A DNA stretch of 60,675 nt from Planctomycetaceae bacterium (lineage in GTDB: Bacteria > Planctomycetota > Planctomycetia > Planctomycetales > Planctomycetaceae). The translations under genes were made by a program, and so were the position numbers. This document shows positions 20,219-27,133 of the stretch, piece after piece. The DNA lies in the NCBI GenBank assembly GCA_018699955.1, contig JABISG010000156.1, positions 1-60,675 of the forward strand, given 5' to 3'. The first letter of the stretch is position 1. Each line of letters opens with the position of its first letter. Under the pieces are notes generated by a model. That model saw only the letters and a list, made by a program, of their open reading frames with translations. It made no database searches and had not been told where the DNA came from.

Positions 20219-20389
20219 ATGGCAAACGTCGAACTCCGCAAACAGATTTCCATTTTTGTTCCGCTTTCAGATTGGAAAGCCATTCGGCACGAAGCGGCCC
20301 GCCGCAGAATTCCCATGACGGAACTCTGCCGCCGCTGGATGAAACCGGATCTCACCCGCCTGCGCAACAGCGAACCCAATCACAAATAA
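20219..20389 (+). CDS. Ribbon-helix-helix (CopG/MetJ/Arc-like) DNA-binding microprotein
   Basis: A 56-residue frame begins MANVELRKQISIFVPLSDWK and continues with AIRHEAARRRIPMTELCRRW. The layout is that of an RHH fold: a short beta strand (KQISIFVP), a first helix (SDWKAIRHEAARR) and a second helix after a turn (PMTELCRRWM). Such proteins dimerise and bind DNA with the paired strands. It lies 109 bp after the charged protein and 53 bp before the DUF4096 gene, on the same strand. The ribosome site is weak (GGA about 10 nt upstream). The match rests on pattern only, but hydrophobic spacing and length fit the family well. Confidence 0.6.
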   Translation: MANVELRKQISIFVPLSDWKAIRHEAARRRIPMTELCRRWMKPDLTRLRNSEPNHK

Positions 20390-20442
20390 CCCAACAAAGC
20401 CGACGGACCGCATCCCGTCGGATCCCCGCAGGAGAATTCCGC

Positions 20443-20811
20443 ATGCAGACCAACACCCACCGCCAGCATCCCTACCCCAGTGACATCAGCGACGCCCAAT
20501 GGCGTTCGATCGCGCCAACCATCCCGCCAGAGCGAGACCTCGGACGGCACCGCAGCACAGACGTTCGCGAGATCGTCAACGGCATCAATTACCGCTGGTC
20601 AACGGGCTGCGTGTGGCGAATGCTACCGCACGACTTCCCGCCGTGGGGAACGGTTTACACGTACTTTCACCGCTGGCAACAAGACGGCACGCTGAAGGAG
20701 CTTCGCGACGCGCTAACAGCCGCACGGATCGAAAGACGCACACCATCCCAAAGCACGGCCCCCGACGATAATTCGCCGGTCTCCGACCAGTACCCCCTAC
20801 CCGCCGCGTGA
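20443..20811 (+). CDS. Stand-alone DUF4096 domain (IS5-type transposase N-terminus)
   Basis: Encodes 122 residues from ATG at 20443, preceded by AGGAGA at 8 nt, a strong ribosome site. Residues 10-90 match the N-terminal domain of IS5-group transposases: SDAQWRSIAPTIPPE, then TDVREIVNGINYRWSTGCVW, RMLPHDFPPWGTVYTYFHRW and DGTLKELRDAL. In full transposases the DDE catalytic domain follows; here the protein ends about 30 residues later, and no DDE frame was seen in the following 480 bases. It is either an element remnant or a domesticated DNA-binding domain. The intact frame and strong ribosome site favour a kept gene. Confidence 0.72.
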   Translation: MQTNTHRQHPYPSDISDAQWRSIAPTIPPERDLGRHRSTDVREIVNGINYRWSTGCVWRMLPHDFPPWGTVYTYFHRWQQDGTLKELRDALTAARIERRTPSQSTAPDDNSPVSDQYPLPAA

Positions 20812-21292
20812 GCGTCGCTCGGCAGTCGGGATTGCCCACGAATTGATTGTCGCGACCTGATTGTAGGACGCTACTACAATTCAGGAGTTGCCTCCGGCCG
20901 ACCAGCCATCACCATTGGATGGCGGCGGTCGGTAGGGCCGACGCGCAAGAACTTCACCCGCTCGGTGAAGACCGAAGCGATCCTACCACCGAGGTCGCCG
21001 CGCACCACTCCCATGCGAACTCACTGACATTGGTCGGTTTGCTCTTTGCCGATTTCTGGGGGACCTCCGCATTTCCCGATCGCGGCATCCTTGCGACTGT
21101 GCGCAGAGAACCAATCAATAGAGCGCTACGCCTCTCTACACTATTGTATGTTAGATTTTGGTATGGTAGGTTGGTTCCGTCCATTATGACTATCGATCTG
21201 TCAGAACGGGCTACAATCCGACCGCCTATCCTTCAACTCGAAGGTCGTCATACGGAAGGATTGGTCCGACATCATTTACATATGATGCCACA
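20812..21292. other. Intergenic region before the kinase operon, with hairpins
   Basis: About 480 bases with no convincing gene. It contains two inverted repeats: ATTGTAG at 20860-20866 with CTACAAT at 20874-20880, and CCGACC-a-GCCATC at 20898-20910 with GATGGC-ggc-GGTCGG at 20918-20932. Composition turns AT-richer after about 21120, where the promoter of the kinase operon is expected. The plus-strand frame crossing it (20847-21380) has no domain and overlaps the kinase start, so it was not called. Confidence 0.5.
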
Positions 21293-23539
21293 ATGTCCGA
21301 CCCGAAACTGGAACACGGCTACAACCAAACGCCAAACACGCACGATAGCGTGGAGTGGCTGGTCTCCGATCCAGACGTGACGTCGCGCCAGAAGTTTCTC
21401 GACAAGGCATGTGAACTCTGTGGCCCAAATACCGTTGCTATGCTCTGGCTGTACGACAGCGGACATAAAGACCTATATCTCGACCGCATCGCACCTAACA
21501 AATCCAGTGTTGTTGACACACAATCGCTTCAACGCATCTGGGTTGCTTGCAAGGATTCAAATGCTTCCATTGAGGAGCTGATTGATCCACGTCAGATCCC
21601 CACGATAGCAGCATGGTGCGACAAACACGCCGTCCCCCTTTCGAATATCAAGACTGTTCAGCTACGACTGAAGCAAGAGAAGGAATTACAGGGGGTCCTG
21701 CAGTTATTCGTACAACATCAACTGCACGAGAATCAATGCGGGCAACTGCGACTGCTGGCCCGTGGGTTGACTCGAATCGTGGAGACCCGCCGTAGCCAGC
21801 GACGCGAGAAAGTTGCTCGTAAATTGCGTAAGAACCTGGATCTGCGCCGTCCCGCGGACAAGTGGTTTGAGCGCGCGGCCGGTGTTCTCCGGGACAATGT
21901 TGAGGCTGAATTGTGTCTATTCTTTCGAATGGATCGCGATCTCACGTTTCAATGCTGCGCCGCCGAGTCCCTGATCGGCAACGTCGAGAAGAAACAGTTC
22001 GTCGCCGGACGCAATAGCCTGACACGAATCGTGGCAGAGCGAAAACTGAAGAACATACGCGTCCTCGACTTCCAGGACAAACAGGAGTGGCAACAGTTAT
22101 TTGATCATTCGGAGTGTGACGAGAAACTCGTTGAAGCAATCAAATCTGTCGTCCCGTCTGGTTCCCTCCAGACAGTCATGATGATGCCGGTTGTCGTCGA
22201 TCAGCACACGTTTGCTGTTGGCATGCTGATCAACAAGACGAAGCATCTGGCGAGGCGATTCAGCCAGACGGATCAGCAGATCCTTGAAGCGGCATGCGAA
22301 TCCCTGGCGGGCGTAATACCCGGCACAGTGAATTATCGTGCAATGCGGGATCTCTCCGAACTGGCGTTTGACGGCTCGCTGGAAGACGCGGAGACGCGTG
22401 AGAAATTTCACGACTGGCTGGCAAACAATCTACCCGGCCTGGAATCTTCGGCACTGCTCGTTTTCGATCCACATCGTCATGATGCGGATTCAATGGAGTT
22501 GCGCCACCTGGGCGGTGACGAGTGGTTTCAGGATCCCGACGTCGTGCGACATGCTCCCAGAGAGACCTACCAAGCCTCAAGACGCCACGCCGACAGCCAA
22601 TGCTTACGATATGTGACAGAGATACCGCGGCTCAACCAATATGAAGGCAAACTCGCCTTGGGATTCGAACGCGGATACATCAGCAGCCACGAAGAGAACC
22701 TTGTGGCTTACGCGTGTGCGGAACTCAGCCACATGCTGCGGGCGGAGCAAATGGTTCGTGAGCAAACCGAAACATTGGTACAGATTCGACATGTTGTGCG
22801 CGCCGGATTAAGCGGAATCTTGCACGTTCAAGTCGCCAAGGACATCTATGACCGGGTTTGTCGCCGCAATGAGGGAGACATCAGCGAAATCCAGACGGGA
22901 GCCCGATTTCGCAGACACTTGGAAACCGCAGACGAATATTCCCGTCGGACGAATAACTTGATCGAAGAATCGCGATTCCTACTGGGGCGAATTACTCGGA
23001 ACAGATTGCAGATCGGGTCACAATCAGTGTCTGATCTTATCAAGGATGTGCGCCGCTGCCTCGAGCGGTACGCGGAGCGGAGACATCTGAAGTTGTTTGT
23101 CGAAAATCGACTGCCGTACAACTTTTCCGAAGCTTCGATGGATCGGGCTTTGATGGAGATCGTAGTATTCAATCTGTTAGACAATGCGATCAAATACTCC
23201 TTCCGTGATCAGATCGTCCGCATGGAAGCCGCATTTTCTGGCGGCCGAAACTGGACGCTCGATATTATCAATAGCGGAGTCTATATACCTCCAGAGGACA
23301 GGGAAGCGATCTTTCAAAGGTTCGTCCGTAAGACTGCGTCGCAACGACAAGCGCGCCGACGCCCCGGAACAGGCCTTGGGCTTGCGGTTGCGAGGGAAGT
23401 AGTCGCTGCGCATGGGGGAACGCTGACCTGCGCTTCATCCGACCGCGGCGCTCGTCCCAACGACCCAGCCTTGACGGTTTTTCGTCTGATAATGCCGCGT
23501 AATGTTAAGAGTCCGGAGTTGCCACACGATGGAAGTTGA
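21293..23539 (+). CDS. GAF-domain sensor histidine kinase
   Basis: Encodes 748 residues, with no transmembrane segment or signal peptide, so cytoplasmic. Residues about 30-165, 190-345 and 365-490 look like three GAF-type sensory modules. A helix with IRHVVRAGLSGIL (about 498-510) occupies the place of the dimerisation/phosphoacceptor helix, with His near 500 as the candidate site; it is not a classic H-box. The C-terminal ATPase domain is clear: N-box EIVVFNLLDNAIKYS (about 622-636), a modified G1 box (INSGVYIPPEDREAIFQRF, Asn where Asp is usual) and G2 box GTGLGLAVAREVVAAHGG (about 691). It overlaps the receiver gene by 11 bp, so the two are probably co-translated. Base composition looks AT-richer than the housekeeping genes in the window. 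Confidence 0.85.
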   Translation: MSDPKLEHGYNQTPNTHDSVEWLVSDPDVTSRQKFLDKACELCGPNTVAMLWLYDSGHKDLYLDRIAPNKSSVVDTQSLQRIWVACKDSNASIEELIDPRQIPTIAAWCDKHAVPLSNIKTVQLRLKQEKELQGVLQLFVQHQLHENQCGQLRLLARGLTRIVETRRSQRREKVARKLRKNLDLRRPADKWFERAAGVLRDNVEAELCLFFRMDRDLTFQCCAAESLIGNVEKKQFVAGRNSLTRIVAERKLKNIRVLDFQDKQEWQQLFDHSECDEKLVEAIKSVVPSGSLQTVMMMPVVVDQHTFAVGMLINKTKHLARRFSQTDQQILEAACESLAGVIPGTVNYRAMRDLSELAFDGSLEDAETREKFHDWLANNLPGLESSALLVFDPHRHDADSMELRHLGGDEWFQDPDVVRHAPRETYQASRRHADSQCLRYVTEIPRLNQYEGKLALGFERGYISSHEENLVAYACAELSHMLRAEQMVREQTETLVQIRHVVRAGLSGILHVQVAKDIYDRVCRRNEGDISEIQTGARFRRHLETADEYSRRTNNLIEESRFLLGRITRNRLQIGSQSVSDLIKDVRRCLERYAERRHLKLFVENRLPYNFSEASMDRALMEIVVFNLLDNAIKYSFRDQIVRMEAAFSGGRNWTLDIINSGVYIPPEDREAIFQRFVRKTASQRQARRRPGTGLGLAVAREVVAAHGGTLTCASSDRGARPNDPALTVFRLIMPRNVKSPELPHDGS

Positions 23540-24065
23540 CAAGGTTGTTCGCATTCTCCACTTCGATGATGAGCCTACAGTCGTGGGATGGATTCCCAGC
23601 GCTCTAATGGAGAATCTGCTGCGTCGCTTCCCTCGAAGTGTTGACATTGCGGGATCAACTGAGGACGTCAACGACGAAAAGGTTGATTCGCAGTTCGTGA
23701 TTGACTGGCCAAACTACGGGATCGTTCAAATCACCTACCACGTTGAATCAACGCTGGATTCATTTCAGAAGAGATTCAAAGCGGAAGCAACCAAACCTGC
23801 CGTCGTCACGCTTGACGCTATGGACGAAGACACAGACAAGCCAAACGAACGAACGGGTGAACAATTATTGAATTGGGTTCGCGACCAGACGCCCAAGAAC
23901 CGTACCAGCATCATGCTGCTGACCGGCTATCGAGACGAATTGGAAAGTTTCATTGCCAAAAAAAAAGTTGAGGTTGATGATGCTTTCTTGAAGGCACCAA
24001 ATAAACTCCGATTCGTTGACAGACTTATCTGGAATATTGAAAACGAACTGAAGCGACCACGTTGA
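23529..24065 (+). CDS. Response-regulator-like receiver protein
   Basis: Encodes 178 residues starting MEVDKVVRILHFDDEP; the start codon lies inside the end of the kinase gene (11-bp overlap, GGAG about 11 nt upstream). Receiver hallmarks are present: the acidic pair D13-D14, a candidate phosphoacceptor D96 in VVTLDAM, T132 in IMLLTGY and K155 in AFLKAP. Between the acidic pair and D96 there are about 80 residues instead of roughly 40, so there is an insertion in the first half of the fold, and a charged loop follows D96. No DNA-binding output domain is present. Inference: it passes phosphate or conformation between the kinase and the downstream cyclase. Confidence 0.75.
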   Translation: MEVDKVVRILHFDDEPTVVGWIPSALMENLLRRFPRSVDIAGSTEDVNDEKVDSQFVIDWPNYGIVQITYHVESTLDSFQKRFKAEATKPAVVTLDAMDEDTDKPNERTGEQLLNWVRDQTPKNRTSIMLLTGYRDELESFIAKKKVEVDDAFLKAPNKLRFVDRLIWNIENELKRPR

Positions 24066-24182
24066 AAACGAAGACTTAAGTTTCATTCACCAACTGCAAC
24101 TGGCAATAGGCAGGACGTTCTACAGCGCGTGGCTTGTCGCATTCAACCAGATGGAAACCAACCACACCTGAAAGGCTGACCG

Positions 24183-25601
24183 GTGAACCGAGCATCAATC
24201 GCATCCGCGTTCTTCAGTTCAGTCTGGCCGACCAATGGCCACGATAGGACTCTTCGTAAGAACCTAGGACAGGCACTGACAGAGATTCCAGCATTTGGCG
24301 TAATAGGCCATATCGCCGAGCGCCAAACCACCTTGTCTCAGTTTCAGCTTCGATTGAGAGTGGAACCGGATAAACGCAGACAGATTGAAAAGTTGACCAG
24401 GAAAGCGGTTTTTGACAAACACGCCGAGCTATCTAAAGAGGATCGCAAGCAGCCCGGTTACGCCAGCAGAATCGCTCAAGGCCCCATTCGACTTGACGTG
24501 TCGGCGGCAGCGACAATTCTCGCAGGACGCTTGGGTGAGGATGCCAAACCGGATATTCAAGCATTGGCTGCACTGGTGCTCAACCAAAAGGAATCCACTT
24601 CCGCTGATACGGAACTCGTCTGGCCGAAAAACAGTGACGATCTAAACTATGCCGTCATGTTTTACGATGCCGATGATGCCAATGATGCCAAAGGGAATGA
24701 CGAGAATTGGTTGGATTTTCACGCCGCAAACTCACTACCAATGATCCATTTTGTCATGCGTCGCAGAGAACGGATTTTTGCGCCCTTCTCTTCTGACTTT
24801 TCCAAGTACTACTGGAATGAGTCCGACCCGCTTGATCGGAATGCGGATGAATGCCCACCCTTGACTCCGCCCTGGGAAGATTCAAGAACGTCGCATCGGA
24901 CAGTAACACTCTCGTTCGATCTGCGAAAATCCACCTTTTGCATGGCAATGGCCGATAGCCTGCCGGATTATGCTCAGTGGATCGACCAGGTGATCCAGGT
25001 GTTAATCGCTGTGACACACTTCAATGGGGGAGTCTTTGGTAATTTCACCGGCGATGGGTGCATTGTGTACTTCCTCGAAGAAGAATACCGAAATGTCCAC
25101 CGCAAAGGGAATCGCACGCGACCGAAGAAAGACAAACCGAGTGCCGTTATTGCAGCGCTCGAGTGCGCTACCGACATGCAACGTGCAATCGGACACCTGC
25201 TTGAGGATCTTTATCCGAATCTCAGGGTCCGTTCTGACTTGCTGGGTGCCGGGATTGCAATCGCTATGGGAGATGCCCATTGGTCATACGATTACTCTGA
25301 CTACTATTCGAACCTGATCGTCGTTGGGCCGTCTGTCGTCGATGCGTGTCGTTTGTGCGACAGCGCAAAAGCCGACATGATTCTGATGGGTGAAAACGCC
25401 TATTTGTCGCTTCCAAAACCGTTTCGCAAAGCGCTTCGCAGCGAGACAAAGAGAATCAAGACCAAGGAATATGGCGTCGATCAGGCGGTCAGTGCCTGGA
25501 CAATTAAAAGACCCTGGCTCGAACGGCATTACGGAACACCACAGCACCGGATCGATATCGAAAAGATCTGCAAGAAGATTCGTAAACGGTCATCCAAGTG
25601 A
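24183..25601 (+). CDS. Class III nucleotidyl cyclase with divergent active site
   Basis: Encodes 472 residues from GTG at 24183 (AAGG about 9 nt upstream). Residues 1-235 match no known domain. Residues 238-420 have the class III cyclase layout: metal Asp D246 in LSFDLRKST, second metal Asp D291 in NFTGDGCIVYF, then GAGIAIAMGDAH and VVGPSVVDACRLCDSA. By eye alignment with adenylate cyclases, the purine-contacting Lys is N287, the Asp/Thr partner is I379, the transition-state Asn is V386, while the Arg is kept (R390). Both metal ligands are present, so catalysis is possible, but cAMP or cGMP cannot be assumed. It is last in the operon with the kinase and receiver, 117 bp downstream of the latter. 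Confidence 0.78.
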   Translation: MNRASIASAFFSSVWPTNGHDRTLRKNLGQALTEIPAFGVIGHIAERQTTLSQFQLRLRVEPDKRRQIEKLTRKAVFDKHAELSKEDRKQPGYASRIAQGPIRLDVSAAATILAGRLGEDAKPDIQALAALVLNQKESTSADTELVWPKNSDDLNYAVMFYDADDANDAKGNDENWLDFHAANSLPMIHFVMRRRERIFAPFSSDFSKYYWNESDPLDRNADECPPLTPPWEDSRTSHRTVTLSFDLRKSTFCMAMADSLPDYAQWIDQVIQVLIAVTHFNGGVFGNFTGDGCIVYFLEEEYRNVHRKGNRTRPKKDKPSAVIAALECATDMQRAIGHLLEDLYPNLRVRSDLLGAGIAIAMGDAHWSYDYSDYYSNLIVVGPSVVDACRLCDSAKADMILMGENAYLSLPKPFRKALRSETKRIKTKEYGVDQAVSAWTIKRPWLERHYGTPQHRIDIEKICKKIRKRSSK

Positions 25602-25719
25602 CTGGTAGGGCCGCCCGCACGATGGTGGTACCTGACTCGAATGTTTTCTGTCCTCCTCAATCGTTGTGACATTCTTGCCGTTGATTTCGTTGATGACAGA
25701 ATCCGAGGGGATGTCACGA

Positions 25720-27129
25720 TCAGGCAATAATATCGTGAACCACCTCACCATGAATATCGGTGAGCCGAAAGTCGCGGCCGGCGAAGCGGTAGGTCAGGCG
25801 TAGGTGATCGAGACCCAACAGGTGTAGCATGGTGGCGTGCAGGTCGTGGACGTGGACTTTGTCTTCGACGGCGTAGTAGCCGTAATCATCGGTGTGGCCG
25901 TATTTCATCCCGCCGCGAATTCCGCCGCCCGCCAGCCACATCGAATATCCCTGCGGATTGTGGTCGCGACCGTCGTTGCCCTGGGAGACCGGCGTGCGGC
26001 CGAATTCTCCACCCCATAGCACCAACGTTTCATCGAGCAGGCCGCGTGCTTTGAGATCGCGGAGCAAGCCGGCGATGGGCTTATCGACCTCGCGGGCGTT
26101 GTTCATGTGGCCGCCTTTGAGGTTGCCATGCTGGTCCCATTTGTAGCTGTGCGTGCATTGCACAAATCGGACACCGCGTTCGATGAACCGCCGCGCCATC
26201 AAACATTGGCGGCCGAAATTCCGCGTCTTCCCGTCATCCAGCCCGTACAGTTTCTGTGTCGCCTCGGTTTCATCGCCAATGTCCTGTAGCGCCGGCGCAT
26301 CGGTCTGCATGCGGAAAGCCAACTCGAACGAATTGATGCGGGCCTCCAGCGCGTCGTCGCCGATATTCCCTAACCGGCGGCGATTCATCTGCTGCAGAAA
26401 ATCGAGTTCCAACCGTTGCAGATCGCGCGGCGTTTCCTCGGCATTCTTGATGAACGGAATGGTGGCCTTGTCGGACGGGATGCTGGCGTTACCCAACGGC
26501 GTTCCCTGATAGTCGGCCGGCAGAAATCCCGAACTGAATGCGTTCACGCCGCCGTGCGTCAGCGTGGGACACATGGTGATGTAACCGGGCAGATTCCGGT
26601 TTTCGGTTCCCAACCCGTAGGTAATCCACGAGCCCATGCTCGGCCGCACGAAAGTGTCGCTGCCGGTGTGCAGTTCCAACAACGCTCCGCCGTGCCGGGA
26701 GTTCGATCCGTGCATGGAGTTGATGATGCACATGTCATCGACGCAGCCGCCGACGTGCGGAAAAATCTCGCTGACGTGCGCACCGCTTTCGCCGTGTTGT
26801 CGAAACTTAAACGGCGATTTGAGCAGGTTGCCGGTCGCCGCCGAGACGACGCGGGGCAACGCGAACGGCAGCGGCTTGCCGTGATCGCGTTCGAGTTGCG
26901 GCTTGTAGTCGAACGTATCGACCTGCGACGGACCGCCGTGCATGAACAGGAAAATGACCTGCTTCGCCTTGGGAGCATGATGCGGCGAAGCGGCGGCGAG
27001 TCGATCGGCGGCCGAACTCTCGTCGTTCAACAGCGATGCCAACGCCAAGCTGCCGAACCCCGCACCGGAAGTCCGCAACATCTCGCGGCGGTTCATTGGT
27101 CGGCTGACGTTGTTGCAGAATCGCGTCAT
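25720..27129 (-). CDS. DUF1501 protein, Tat-exported
   Basis: Encodes 469 residues. A twin-arginine signal (NRREMLRTSGAGFGSLALAS) lies at about residues 13-32. The body is typical of DUF1501, a planctomycete family in the alkaline phosphatase/sulfatase-like superfamily: IFLFMHGGPSQVDTFD near the N-terminus, and GGEFGRTPVSQGNDGRDHNP then GGGIRGGMKYGHTDDYGYY toward the C-terminus. The start ATG at 27129 lies 4 bp after the stop of the upstream PSCyt/PSD1 gene with GGAG overlapping that stop, so the pair is translationally linked. This PSD1-DUF1501 pairing is characteristic of planctomycetes. Substrate unknown. Confidence 0.9.
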   Translation of the reverse strand: MTRFCNNVSRPMNRREMLRTSGAGFGSLALASLLNDESSAADRLAAASPHHAPKAKQVIFLFMHGGPSQVDTFDYKPQLERDHGKPLPFALPRVVSAATGNLLKSPFKFRQHGESGAHVSEIFPHVGGCVDDMCIINSMHGSNSRHGGALLELHTGSDTFVRPSMGSWITYGLGTENRNLPGYITMCPTLTHGGVNAFSSGFLPADYQGTPLGNASIPSDKATIPFIKNAEETPRDLQRLELDFLQQMNRRRLGNIGDDALEARINSFELAFRMQTDAPALQDIGDETEATQKLYGLDDGKTRNFGRQCLMARRFIERGVRFVQCTHSYKWDQHGNLKGGHMNNAREVDKPIAGLLRDLKARGLLDETLVLWGGEFGRTPVSQGNDGRDHNPQGYSMWLAGGGIRGGMKYGHTDDYGYYAVEDKVHVHDLHATMLHLLGLDHLRLTYRFAGRDFRLTDIHGEVVHDIIA

Positions 27130-27133
27130 GGGT

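Noticed and set aside
20847..21380. Plus-strand 177-residue frame before the kinase gene
   Set aside because: No domain, crosses two intergenic hairpins and overlaps the well-supported kinase start in another frame.
21293..25601. Pycsar- or CBASS-type anti-phage system
   Set aside because: There is a class III cyclase but no adjacent cyclic-nucleotide-sensing effector (TIR, TM, nuclease); neighbours are a kinase and receiver. Kept only as an unusual signalling trio.
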